This document shows, one piece after another, positions 25,636 through 34,526 of a stretch of 64,000 bases of DNA. A model generated the notes under the pieces. It worked only from the letters and a program-made list of their open reading frames with translations. It was not told the DNA's origin and did no database searches. Made by a program: the position numbers and the translations under genes. The DNA lies in assembly GCF_023656565.1 (NCBI RefSeq), contig NZ_JAMOKG010000003.1, positions 310,001-374,000 on the forward strand. The letters are read 5' to 3'. This DNA is from Flavobacterium tyrosinilyticum (GTDB taxonomy: Bacteria; Bacteroidota; Bacteroidia; Flavobacteriales; Flavobacteriaceae). Positions within the stretch are counted from its first letter, which is position 1; every line of letters begins with the position of its first letter.

Positions 25636-25762
25636 AAGATCTTCGACTACGCTCAGACTGACAAACGAAAGTAAAATACAATAAATAAAAATAATCATTG
25701 TCCTCCTGAGCGAAGTCGAAGGACATTGGTGCTGTAAAAGTCTTCGACTCTAGACTGACAAC
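25636..25762. repeat. Family D repeat (CTTCGACT type)
   Basis: Inverted words GTCTTCGACT/AAGTCGAAGGAC and CGCTCAGACTGAC recur within about 130 bases: GATCTTCGACTACGCTCAG, then CCTGAGCGAAGTCGAAGGAC, then AAGTCTTCGACTCTAGACTG. This resembles other flavobacterial intergenic palindromes; only one locus is in this window. Confidence 0.55.
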
Positions 25763-25815
25763 AAAAAACAGTAAGTAATTCACAATTAACCATTCACAAT
25801 TAACAATTAAAAAAG

Positions 25816-26580
25816 ATGGCAGTAAACACAAAAATAGCTCTAGTTACAGGCGGTAGCAGAGGTTTAGGAAAAAACATGGCAATAGCAATTGCAAAAAAAG
25901 GACTTGATGTAATTATCACATACAACAGTAAAAAAGAAGAAGCTGATTTAGTAGTAAAAGAAATTGAAAGTTTAGGTCAAAAAGCGGCTTCATTACAATT
26001 AAACGTAGCTGAATCAAGCACTTTTGATTCTTTCTTTCAAGAAGTAGAAGCAACTTTAAAAAGCACTTTCAAAACCGATAAATTTGACTTTTTAGTAAAC
26101 AATGCCGGAATCGGAATTCACAATTCTTTTGTTGGGACAACCGAAGCTGAGTTTGATCAATTGACTAATATTCAATTTAAAGGTCCATTTTTCTTGACTC
26201 AAAAAGGATTAAACGTAATGAATGACGGAGGCGGAATTGTAAACATTTCGACAGGTTTAGCTAGATTTTCTTTCCCGGGTTATGCGGCTTATGCATCTAT
26301 GAAAGGCGCTATTGAAACTTTAACCAAATATCAGGCAAAAGAATTGGGAGCAAGAAAAATTAGAGCCAATGTTGTGGCTCCTGGCGCTATCGAAACTGAT
26401 TTTGGAGGAGGTGTAGTTCGCGATAATGAACAAATGAACCAGCAAATTGCTTCTGTGACGGCTTTAGGAAGAGTTGGTCTTCCTGATGATATTGGCGGTG
26501 TTGTTGCCTTTTTATGTACTGAAGATGCAAGATGGGTAAATGCTCAAAGAATCGAAGTTTCTGGCGGAATGATGTTGTAA
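25816..26580 (+). CDS. Short-chain dehydrogenase/reductase
   Basis: A 254-residue classical SDR. It has TGGSRGLGKNMAIAIAKKG (cofactor motif), VNNAGIGIHNSF, the active-site YAAYASMKGAIE (Tyr-x3-Lys pattern as YASMK) and a C-terminal VSGGMML, as in 3-oxoacyl-ACP reductase-like enzymes. The substrate is unknown. Intergenic repeats separate it from the SDR gene before it, so joint transcription is uncertain. Confidence 0.85.
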   Translation: MAVNTKIALVTGGSRGLGKNMAIAIAKKGLDVIITYNSKKEEADLVVKEIESLGQKAASLQLNVAESSTFDSFFQEVEATLKSTFKTDKFDFLVNNAGIGIHNSFVGTTEAEFDQLTNIQFKGPFFLTQKGLNVMNDGGGIVNISTGLARFSFPGYAAYASMKGAIETLTKYQAKELGARKIRANVVAPGAIETDFGGGVVRDNEQMNQQIASVTALGRVGLPDDIGGVVAFLCTEDARWVNAQRIEVSGGMML

Positions 26581-26582
26581 GA

Positions 26583-26629
26583 GGTTTCAAGTTTCAAGTT
26601 TCAAGTTTCAAGTTTCAGGTTTCAGGTTT
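26583..26629. repeat. Heptamer tandem repeat TTTCAAG/TTTCAGG
   Basis: Six or seven copies of TTTCAAG and TTTCAGG stand head to tail right after the SDR stop codon. Similar short arrays lie near 24445 and, inverted, near 23440 and 27000, always beside family B repeats. Confidence 0.8.
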
Positions 26630-26982
26630 AACCGCAAAGAACGCTAGGGATTACGCAAGGTTCTCAAATTTCATAGACAAAGCTTTGCGAACTTTGCGTT
26701 TATATAACATAAAGCTTAGAAAAAACCTTGCGCTCTTTGCGGTTAAAACACACAAAGAATGCCAAGGTTTGCGCAAGGTTCTCAAATTTCATAGACAAAG
26801 CTTTGCGAACTTTGCGTTTATATAAACATAAAACTTAGAAAAAACCTAGCGCTCTTTGCGGTTAAAACACACAAAGAATGCCAAGGTTTACGCAAGGTTC
26901 GCAAAGTTTTTACATAAAGCTTTGCGAACTTTGCGTTTATATAACATAAAGCTTAGAAAAAACCTTGCGCTCTTTGCGGTTA
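26630..26982. repeat. Family B hairpin repeat, three tandem units
   Basis: Three near-identical units of about 118 bases (from about 26630, 26747 and 26865) each contain GCGCAAGGTTC or ACGCAAGGTTC, CTTTGCGAACTTTGCG, a TATATAACATAAA spacer and a CTCTTTGCGGTT end. The open frames that can be read through them are not credible genes. Confidence 0.85.
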
Positions 26983-27047
26983 AAACACACAAAGAATATC
27001 AACTTGAAACTTCAAACTTCAAACCTGAAACAAAAAAACATAAAACA

Positions 27048-27081
27048 AAACCCGATAAGTAACCAAAAACTCATCGGGTTT
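27048..27081 (-). terminator. Terminator of the PepSY-like protein gene
   Basis: A 9-bp stem AAACCCGAT/ATCGGGTTT. Read on the minus strand it is followed by TTTTGTTTTATG. It lies 35 bases beyond the stop codon at 27116. Confidence 0.65.
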
Positions 27082-27115
27082 GTCATTTCAAATAATATTT
27101 GAATTAGTAAAGCAT

Positions 27116-27589
27116 TTAGTTTTTTTCTACAGAGACATTAAAACCTCCCTCTGCGTCAAAAACAATATCATAAAATTTAGTATCTTTTTCTACACCGACT
27201 TCGTAGGTTGTTTTTTTCTTATCGTCTACCACCATTGCAATTTCTAGAATCGCTTTTGCTTTATAATTCTTTTTTAAATACGACTGTGCTTTTATCGGAA
27301 GCTGTTTAAACGGGATCTGCAATTCATACGCTTTCATGTTTCCGAGATTATCGTAAATCGCTACTGCTTTGGTTCTGTCATCTACATTGTATCGCGCTTC
27401 ATACCTGATCTCATCTGCGTCGTCACCAACATATTCTTCCGACCAGACTGGTACTTTTCCCGGATATTCCCTTTCAAAAGCAAATCGGATTTTTTCTGGA
27501 GGCGTGACCACTTTTTTCATATTGGTTCCCTCCTGCGCAATTAAAAAACTACTGCATAAAAAAGTAAAAGACAAAAGCACGTTTTTCAT
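27116..27589 (-). CDS. Secreted PepSY-like protein
   Basis: A 157-residue protein with a signal peptide (VLLSFTFLCSSFLIAQ). The mature part has two alpha-beta units that look like the PepSY-like (DUF2874-type) fold: FEREYPGKVPVWSEEYVGDD and YLKKNYKAKAILEIAMVVDD, each with a charged strand after it. Function is unknown; such proteins are periplasmic and often lie beside two-component systems. The LytTR gene lies 124 bases further on in the same orientation, so it reads into this gene. Confidence 0.65.
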   Translation of the reverse strand: MKNVLLSFTFLCSSFLIAQEGTNMKKVVTPPEKIRFAFEREYPGKVPVWSEEYVGDDADEIRYEARYNVDDRTKAVAIYDNLGNMKAYELQIPFKQLPIKAQSYLKKNYKAKAILEIAMVVDDKKKTTYEVGVEKDTKFYDIVFDAEGGFNVSVEKN

Positions 27590-27713
27590 AGTTTCATTTT
27601 TTAAATTAGACTTTAATAACGTATTAAAATTACTACTTTTTTATTTAAGATAACATGAAGAAATTAACATTTTTCATCTGCACGAAAAACGCCTTTAAAA
27701 TCAAAGCTTTAGA

Positions 27714-28418
27714 TTACAATTCAAGCTTTTTTAATCGGTCTGTTAGTTCTCTTTTATACGTAATTCCGATTGGGATTCTTTCGTTTTTAATGACCACAAA
27801 ATCTTTTTCGGTTGCATCAATTTTATCCAGCGCTACGATGTACGATTTATGAATACGCATAAAACTCTTTTCAGGAAGACATTTTTCAAACTCTGTTGTC
27901 GTGATAGAAGCCAGATACGTTCTCTTGATGGTATGAAGTTTTACGTAATTACCAAAACTCTGTGCGTATAAAAGCTGGTCCAATTCAATTTCCATTAAAT
28001 AACCATCAACTTTTACACTTACTGAATTTACAGTTTCTTCTGTCTTTTGTTTGGTACTTTCAGTAGCAAAAAAACGGTCAATTGCTTTTAGAAATCTTGG
28101 AAAATAGATTGGTTTTAATAAGTAATCAATCACGCCGTAATCGTAGCTTTCCAATGCAAATTCAGAATAGGCTGTAGTTAAAATAGTTTTGGGATGCGTT
28201 GGAAGAATTTTAAGCAATTCCATTCCTGAAATTTCAGGCATATTGATATCCAGAAACATTAAATCGACTGAATTCTCTCTGAGGTAATTCATCGCTTCAA
28301 TGCCGTTATAGCCTTGAAAAACCAATTCTAACTGCGGGTTCTGTTTAATGTAATTAGCCAGAACATAATGTGCAGCGGGTTCATCATCAATTATAATACA
28401 TCTTTTTGTTTCTCTCAT
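27714..28418 (-). CDS. LytTR-family response regulator
   Basis: A 234-residue regulator with a receiver domain (IIIDDEPAAHYVL, phosphoacceptor Asp57 in LMFLDINMPE, Lys in LLKPI) and a C-terminal LytTR DNA-binding domain. The latter is shown by FVKLHTIKRTYLA-like strands and FMRIHKSYIVALDKIDA. Its start overlaps the end of the kinase gene by four bases, so the two are translationally coupled. The pair is divergent from the efflux system beginning at 29625, a likely target. What is sensed is not known. Confidence 0.93.
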   Translation of the reverse strand: MRETKRCIIIDDEPAAHYVLANYIKQNPQLELVFQGYNGIEAMNYLRENSVDLMFLDINMPEISGMELLKILPTHPKTILTTAYSEFALESYDYGVIDYLLKPIYFPRFLKAIDRFFATESTKQKTEETVNSVSVKVDGYLMEIELDQLLYAQSFGNYVKLHTIKRTYLASITTTEFEKCLPEKSFMRIHKSYIVALDKIDATEKDFVVIKNERIPIGITYKRELTDRLKKLEL

Positions 28419-29452
28419 CCTACAAACTTTTTTAGCTGTATTTCTAAATCAACAATGTAAGTCTTTTTATCGTCCTGAATATCTAATTTATAATCTTTTC
28501 CATAAATTAAATTCAAACGTTCGATCGTGTTTTTTAAACCAATTTTAGTCGAAATCACATCATTTTTCTTCGGAATTGAATTGGTAACATGAAGATGCAA
28601 TAATCCATTTTCAACTTTAATAGCAATTTTTACAAAGCAGTTTTCAATAGCGCAAGTTCCGTGTTTAAATGCATTTTCTATAAACGCGATTAAAAGCATT
28701 GGCGAAATTTTATACGTATAATCTTTGTCTACCTTACTGTCAAAAGTAATATCACAGCGATAACCAACACGTTCTTTTTCCAACTGAACATAACTGTTTA
28801 TAAATTCGAGTTCGTCTTCTAAAGAAACACATTGTTTACTATTGCTTTCTAATTGATAACGCATTAACTGCGAAACCTTCATAATTAAATCTGGCGTTCT
28901 GTCTGGAAATTCCAGACTGATTCCGTACAGTGTATTAAAAGTATTGAACAAAAAATGCGGATTTAATTGTCCTTTCAATGAATTTAATTGCATTTGATTG
29001 AACAATAAAGCCGCATCGGTTTGTTTTCTGTGAATACGATAAAACTTAAAAACAATAATCGGACTCAGAATGCAGACCAAAGTTCCTAAAACACTCGCCA
29101 ATTGGTACGCATAACTTCTCTGATGCGAGTTTTGGTACAAATGGCATTTGGCAAACATATCCATCCTTGTAATTTCATACAAAATGACAGAAAATACAAA
29201 AACTCCAAAAAGCGTTAAAATGATATAGGTAAAAGGTTTGTTTGCTTTGAATAAAATAGGAAGCAGAAAAAAGCGATTAAACTGGGCATGCATGTACAAA
29301 ACGCAATAGAAAAATATACCCATTGCAATAGAAATGAATGAACTAAATAACATCCAATCATTTTTTAGGGTATATATTGTAAAGGAGAAAAGGACAACGG
29401 CAACTTCTTGCCACCATTTGTTATCCAGTATGTTATCGATTTTTTTGTTCAT
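28415..29452 (-). CDS. LytS/YehU-type sensor histidine kinase
   Basis: A 345-residue membrane kinase. Four hydrophobic segments fill about residues 14-145 (such as WMLFSSFISIAMGIFFYCVL). The His_kinase domain follows with the phosphoacceptor in GQLNPHFLFNTFNTLYGIS. The ATPase N-box is MLLIAFIENAFKHG, and the short glycine box has IGLKNTIERL. No periplasmic sensor domain is present, so the signal is probably sensed in the membrane. It is the partner of the LytTR regulator. Confidence 0.92.
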   Translation of the reverse strand: MNKKIDNILDNKWWQEVAVVLFSFTIYTLKNDWMLFSSFISIAMGIFFYCVLYMHAQFNRFFLLPILFKANKPFTYIILTLFGVFVFSVILYEITRMDMFAKCHLYQNSHQRSYAYQLASVLGTLVCILSPIIVFKFYRIHRKQTDAALLFNQMQLNSLKGQLNPHFLFNTFNTLYGISLEFPDRTPDLIMKVSQLMRYQLESNSKQCVSLEDELEFINSYVQLEKERVGYRCDITFDSKVDKDYTYKISPMLLIAFIENAFKHGTCAIENCFVKIAIKVENGLLHLHVTNSIPKKNDVISTKIGLKNTIERLNLIYGKDYKLDIQDDKKTYIVDLEIQLKKFVG

Positions 29453-29582
29453 TCTTAATTTTAAAATAGTTTACAAAGTACGAACAAATATTTAATTAAT
29501 TTTTTCAAAAAATGACCAATTCAATTCGTCATTTACTAGTGCAGTACATCACTTAACCTGACTTTTATCAGTATAAGAGAAA

Positions 29583-29590
29583 TAAATTTG
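29583..29590 (+). promoter_or_regulatory. Promoter -7 box of the first efflux operon
   Basis: TAAATTTG matches TANNTTTG, 34 bases before the start codon of the TolC-type gene. Confidence 0.45.
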
Positions 29591-29624
29591 TTTCATCAAA
29601 AACATTTTATATCACCTTGAGTTT

Positions 29625-31010
29625 ATGTATTTCAAAAAAATTACCTTATTATTTTTATTGATTTTTGCCTCAATCGGTTATGCTCAAACCCTGTCTTTAA
29701 AAGAAGCATTAAAGATAGGTCTTGAAAACTACGGTTCTATCCGAGCAAAAAACAATTACACCAATGCATCAAAAGAGACTCTAAAACAATCTCGCCGTGA
29801 TTACCTGCCAAACCTTAACTTATCGGCACAGCAGGATTATGGAACCGTAAACGGACAAAACGGACCGTTGTACGGTTTTGGAGGTTTAGGAGTTGCTTCA
29901 TCAGGACTTCCGTTACCAGAACAAAACTGGAATTCGGCTTTTGGCGCACTTTATTTAGTCAACATGAACTGGGATTTTTTCACTTTCGGAAAAACACAAG
30001 AAAAAATCAATTTATCTAAAATTGATGTTCAGGCTAAAGAAAAAGATTTACAGCAGGAAAAATTCCAGCAAGAAATCAAAATTTCGGCTGCTTATCTCAA
30101 TCTATTGGCGAGCCAGAGATTAGTGATTTCACAGCAAAAGAATTTAGATCGTGCAGAAGTTTTCAAAAAGACTGCTGCCGCACGAGTTAAAAACGGATTA
30201 TTGGCTGGAGTAGATTCTACTTTGGCTACAGCCGAGGTTTCTAAAGCTAAAATCGCTTTAAACCTTGCTAGAAACTTCGTAAAAGAACAAAACAACAAAT
30301 TAGTCGATTTAATGGGCGTTGCGCCTCAGGATTTCGTTACAGATACTTTATTTGTAACTCAGATTCCGAAGGAATTAGTAACAAAAGAAGCTTCTACAGA
30401 TAGTCTTCACCCTTTATTACAATTCTATAAAACGAAAATCGATTACAGCAACCAGCAGGTTAAATTGTATAAGAGATTTTATTATCCAACCATGAGTGCT
30501 TTTGGGGTTTTACAAACCAGAGCTTCGGGATTTGAGAATACTTATGCTACAGACCAAAATGCCTTTAGCAGAAACTATTGGGATGGCGTAAATCCGGATC
30601 GTACCAATTATTTGGTCGGTGTTGGAATTACATGGAATCTAACCACTCCTTTCAGATCAAGCAAACAAGTTAGCGCTCAGAAATTTGTTTCTCAGGCTTT
30701 GCAGGAAGAATACAATCAGGCCGATAGAGAATTGAAATCGCAATTGAATTTTGCCGAAGATAAGATCAAAATTACTTTAGAAAATTATGCTGAAGCGCCA
30801 ATTCAAGTTGATGCGGCAAAAAGAGCTTATGTTCAAAAATCGACTTTATACAAAAACGGTTTAACTGATTTGACTGATTTAACACAAACGATGTATGTTT
30901 TAAATCGTGCTGAAATCGATCGAGATATTGTCAATAACAATGTGTGGCAATCGTACTTATTGAAAGTCGCTGCAACAGGAAATTTTGACTTATTTATAAA
31001 TGAATTTTAA
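29625..31010 (+). CDS. TolC-family outer-membrane efflux channel
   Basis: A 461-residue protein with a signal peptide (LLFLLIFASIGYAQ) and two OEP repeats rich in long helices (LSLKEALKIGLENYGSIRAK, and QVKLYKRFYYPTMSAFG in the second half). It forms a trimeric exit duct through the outer membrane. It is the first gene of an operon with the RND pump (12-base gap) and the adaptor. The order channel-pump-adaptor differs from the common adaptor-pump-channel. Confidence 0.92.
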   Translation: MYFKKITLLFLLIFASIGYAQTLSLKEALKIGLENYGSIRAKNNYTNASKETLKQSRRDYLPNLNLSAQQDYGTVNGQNGPLYGFGGLGVASSGLPLPEQNWNSAFGALYLVNMNWDFFTFGKTQEKINLSKIDVQAKEKDLQQEKFQQEIKISAAYLNLLASQRLVISQQKNLDRAEVFKKTAAARVKNGLLAGVDSTLATAEVSKAKIALNLARNFVKEQNNKLVDLMGVAPQDFVTDTLFVTQIPKELVTKEASTDSLHPLLQFYKTKIDYSNQQVKLYKRFYYPTMSAFGVLQTRASGFENTYATDQNAFSRNYWDGVNPDRTNYLVGVGITWNLTTPFRSSKQVSAQKFVSQALQEEYNQADRELKSQLNFAEDKIKITLENYAEAPIQVDAAKRAYVQKSTLYKNGLTDLTDLTQTMYVLNRAEIDRDIVNNNVWQSYLLKVAATGNFDLFINEF

Positions 31011-31022
31011 TTATAAATCCTA

Positions 31023-34000
31023 ATGAATTTAATACGTTTTGCACTCCGCAAACCCATTTCCATTTTAGTATTGGTTGCGGGTCTATTTTTCTTCGGAATT
31101 GGTGCCATCAAAGACATTAAGGTAGACATTCTGCCCAAAATGAATTTGCCGGTTATCTATATCGCGCACCCATTTGGAGGTTACACGCCAGACCAGATGG
31201 AGGCTTATTTTGCCAAAAACTACGTAAACGTTTTACCTTTTTCGAACGGTATCAAATCGGTAGAAACCAAAAATATTCAGGGGTTAATGATTATGAAATT
31301 AACCTATTATGAAGGAACCAACATGGCTCAGGCTGCTGCCGAGTTAAGTGCGCTTTCGAACAGAATTCAGGCGGCTTTTCCTCCAGGAACACAGCCTCCG
31401 TTTATCATTCGTTTTGATGCTTCTTCATTGCCAATTGGACAATTGGTTTTGAGCAGTAAAATACGTTCAAACAACGAACTGCAGGATTTAGCCAACGTTT
31501 ATGTTCGTGCTTCCTTTACTGCAATTCCTGGATTATTATCTCCAGCTCCTTTCGGCGGAAGCCCAAGAACTATTGAGGTAAACGTAGATCCAGATTTATT
31601 GCGTTCTCATAATATGACGCCAGACCAGATTGTTGATGCGATTCGTTTGAACAACCAAACGGCTCCGTCTGGAAACGTGCGTATGGGCGATAAAAACTAT
31701 ATTACGCCAACCAATAATACGATTAAAGAAGTTAAAGATTTTGAACAGATTCCGTTATTCAAAGGCGGCGTTCAGAACTTAAAATTAGGCGATGTTGCAT
31801 CTGTAAAAGACGGTGCCGATATTACGGCAGGTTATGCTTTGGTAAACGGAAAACGTTCGGTTTACATTAGTATTGCAAAAGCGGGAGACGCTTCGACTTG
31901 GGATGTGGTTCAGAAATTGAAAAAAGAACTTCCTAAAATTCAAAGTACGCTTCCTGAAGATGTAAACATTACGTACGAATTTGACCAGTCGGTTTATGTA
32001 ATCAACTCGGTTAAAAGTTTGATTACTGAGGGAATTATCGGTGCGGTTCTAACGGGTTTAATGGTTTTATTATTCTTGGGCGACCGTCGTGCGGCATTAA
32101 TCGTAATTATGACGATTCCGATTTCGATTATATCTGGGGTTTTATTCCTGAAATTATTCGGACAGACGATCAACTTAATGTCTCTTTCAGGATTGGCTCT
32201 TGCAATTGGTATTTTGGTGGATGAAAGTACAGTAACCATCGAAAATATTCACCAGCATCTCGACATGGGAAAACCCAAGGCACTCGCCATTTGGGATGCC
32301 TGTCAGGAAATTGCTTTGCCTAAATTATTGATCCTTCTTTGTATTCTAGCCGTATTTGCACCAGCATTTACCATGGTCGGAATTCCAGGAGCATTGTTCT
32401 TGCCATTGGCTTTAGCGATTGGATTCTCAATGGTAATTTCATTCTTGCTTTCGCAGACTTTTGTTCCTGTAATGGCCAACTGGATGATGAAAGGTCATGA
32501 AAAACACGCACACGAACCAAACATTACAGACGATGAGGCAGAATTTAACGCCTGCGGATTAACGCCTGAATCGGAGCAAAATTTAATTGGTCAGAAAAAA
32601 GATTTGGTTGAAAGAGAAGATTTCAACAACGACGGAAAAGTAAGCGGTTTTGAAAAATTCAGAAATCGTTTCATGCGAACTTTAGATCGTTTGTTTGTTC
32701 ATAAAAAAGCAACGACTATAATTTATCTAACGGGATCAATTATTCTGGCGATTGTATTTCTTACTTTTATCGGAAAAGACGTTTTCCCGAGAACCAATTC
32801 AAGTCAGTTTCAGTTAAGAATGCGTGCGGTTGACGGAACGCGTTTGGAAAGAACAGAAGAACAAGCCAGAGTTGTTTTAAAAGAATTGGAAAAAATGGTG
32901 GGTAAAGATCATATCGGAATTACGTCTGTATATGTCGGCCAGCACCCTTCTCTATTCTCGATCAACCCGATTTATCTGTTCATGGCAGGTTCTCACGAAG
33001 CGGTTTTCCAAGTGAGTTTAAAAGACTATCACGAAGATATGGACGATTTTAAAGATGAGTTTAGAGCAAGACTTAAAAAAGTATTGCCAGACACTAAACT
33101 TTCTTTTGAGCCAATCGAATTGACGGATAAAGTTTTAAGCCAAGGTTCTCCTACTCCAATTGAGATTCGAGTAGCTGGAAAAGACAAAAAACGAAACGAA
33201 TTGTACGCCACTCAAATTGTAGACAAACTAAAAGCGATTTCGTATTTCAGAGACGTACAGATTGGTCAGCCAATTCATTATCCAGCAATGAACATTGATA
33301 TTGACAGAACCCGTGCTGCTGAATTGGGAGTTGACATGAATGATATTTCACGTTCATTGGTTGCTTCAACCTCATCTTCTCGTTATACAGAAAAAAATAA
33401 CTGGGTAGACGAAAAAGCAGGATTATCATATTCTGTTCAGGTTCAAGTGCCTTTGAATAAAATGAAAAGCAAAACCGATATTGGAGAAATTCCGGTATTG
33501 AAAAACTCGCTTCGTCCTGTTTTAAGCGACGTTGCCAAAATTACACCGGGATTTGTAAGCGGTGAAAATGACAATTTAGGGGCCATGCCATACATTACCG
33601 TTACGGCAAACATCTACCAAACCGATTTAGGTACGGCATCAAAAGATGTGAGCAAAACAATTAGCGATTTGGGCGAATTACCTCGTGGTTTATTTATCAC
33701 GCCAATTGGACTAAGTACTGTATTGACTGAAACATTAAGCAGTTTGCAAACGGGGTTATTGGTTGCCGTTTTCGTAATCTTCTTAATGTTGGCCGCTAAT
33801 TTCCAATCGTTTAAAGTTTCGCTGGTTATTTTAACAACAGTTCCTGCGGTAGTTTTAGGATCTTTATTAATGCTGACACTTACAGGTTCAACGTTGAATT
33901 TACAATCGTATATGGGAATCATCATGTCGGTTGGGGTTTCTATTGCCAACGCCGTTCTTTTGGTTACGAATGCCGAACAGCTTCGAAAAATAAACGGAAA

Positions 34001-34313
34001 TGCCTTAGAATCTGCGCGTGAAGCTGCTGCATTGCGTCTTCGTCCGATTATCATGACTTCGGTTGCTATGATTGCGGGAATGTTGCCAATGGCAATTGGA
34101 CACGGCGAAGGAGGCGATCAGGTTTCTCCGTTAGGAAGAGCGGTTATTGGCGGATTATTATTTTCTACTTTTGCCGTATTATTAATCCTTCCGCAGATAT
34201 TTGCGTGGGCACAAGAAAAAACATCGACAAAATCTGTTTCTTTAGATCCTGAAGACGAAGAAAGTATTCATTATATCTCATCAATAAGTAAGTCGAAAGT
34301 TGGAAAGTCATAA
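31023..34313 (+). CDS. RND-family efflux permease with an EF-hand loop
   Basis: A 1096-residue RND transporter with the usual 12 transmembrane plan and two large periplasmic loops. In TM4 the proton-relay pair is Asp400-Glu401 (LAIGILVDESTVTIENIH) instead of Asp-Asp. The TM10 lysine of AcrB-type pumps is not seen (SVGVSIANAVLLV). Between TM6 and TM7 there is an extra cytoplasmic stretch with a His-rich piece (GHEKHAHEP). After it comes the 12-residue loop DFNNDGKVSGFE at 533-544, which fits the EF-hand calcium-loop consensus. Substrate cannot be read. The gene is flanked by TolC and adaptor genes of the same operon. Confidence 0.9.
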   Translation: MNLIRFALRKPISILVLVAGLFFFGIGAIKDIKVDILPKMNLPVIYIAHPFGGYTPDQMEAYFAKNYVNVLPFSNGIKSVETKNIQGLMIMKLTYYEGTNMAQAAAELSALSNRIQAAFPPGTQPPFIIRFDASSLPIGQLVLSSKIRSNNELQDLANVYVRASFTAIPGLLSPAPFGGSPRTIEVNVDPDLLRSHNMTPDQIVDAIRLNNQTAPSGNVRMGDKNYITPTNNTIKEVKDFEQIPLFKGGVQNLKLGDVASVKDGADITAGYALVNGKRSVYISIAKAGDASTWDVVQKLKKELPKIQSTLPEDVNITYEFDQSVYVINSVKSLITEGIIGAVLTGLMVLLFLGDRRAALIVIMTIPISIISGVLFLKLFGQTINLMSLSGLALAIGILVDESTVTIENIHQHLDMGKPKALAIWDACQEIALPKLLILLCILAVFAPAFTMVGIPGALFLPLALAIGFSMVISFLLSQTFVPVMANWMMKGHEKHAHEPNITDDEAEFNACGLTPESEQNLIGQKKDLVEREDFNNDGKVSGFEKFRNRFMRTLDRLFVHKKATTIIYLTGSIILAIVFLTFIGKDVFPRTNSSQFQLRMRAVDGTRLERTEEQARVVLKELEKMVGKDHIGITSVYVGQHPSLFSINPIYLFMAGSHEAVFQVSLKDYHEDMDDFKDEFRARLKKVLPDTKLSFEPIELTDKVLSQGSPTPIEIRVAGKDKKRNELYATQIVDKLKAISYFRDVQIGQPIHYPAMNIDIDRTRAAELGVDMNDISRSLVASTSSSRYTEKNNWVDEKAGLSYSVQVQVPLNKMKSKTDIGEIPVLKNSLRPVLSDVAKITPGFVSGENDNLGAMPYITVTANIYQTDLGTASKDVSKTISDLGELPRGLFITPIGLSTVLTETLSSLQTGLLVAVFVIFLMLAANFQSFKVSLVILTTVPAVVLGSLLMLTLTGSTLNLQSYMGIIMSVGVSIANAVLLVTNAEQLRKINGNALESAREAAALRLRPIIMTSVAMIAGMLPMAIGHGEGGDQVSPLGRAVIGGLLFSTFAVLLILPQIFAWAQEKTSTKSVSLDPEDEESIHYISSISKSKVGKS

Positions 34314-34335
34314 CTCGTTGAGTGTAATTATTTTT

Positions 34336-34474
34336 TTAAACACACAGAAACATAGATTTTAGTTTTAAATAAAAAAAGGTAAAAGAAAAAACTAGTTTTC
34401 ACACATAGCTATGTTTGTTTAAAAAAGTGAAACGCCTTTTATGCACAAAGAAAAGCTATGTATCTATGTGTTAA
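34336..34474. repeat. Family C hairpin repeat, copy 2
   Basis: Outer arms AAACACACAGAAACATAGAT and CTATGTATCTATGTGTT flank AACTAGTTTTCACACATAGC and GTGAAACGCCTTTT. It splits the efflux operon between pump and adaptor genes without a terminator T-run. Confidence 0.85.
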
Positions 34475-34526
34475 AAATAATTAATCCTAAAGAGTTAAAA
34501 ACATATTCATTATATAAAACCAAAAA

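Noticed and set aside
26532..27062. Two open frames reading through the family B tandem
   Set aside because: The peptides repeat because the DNA repeats; composition and lack of homology pattern speak against genes.
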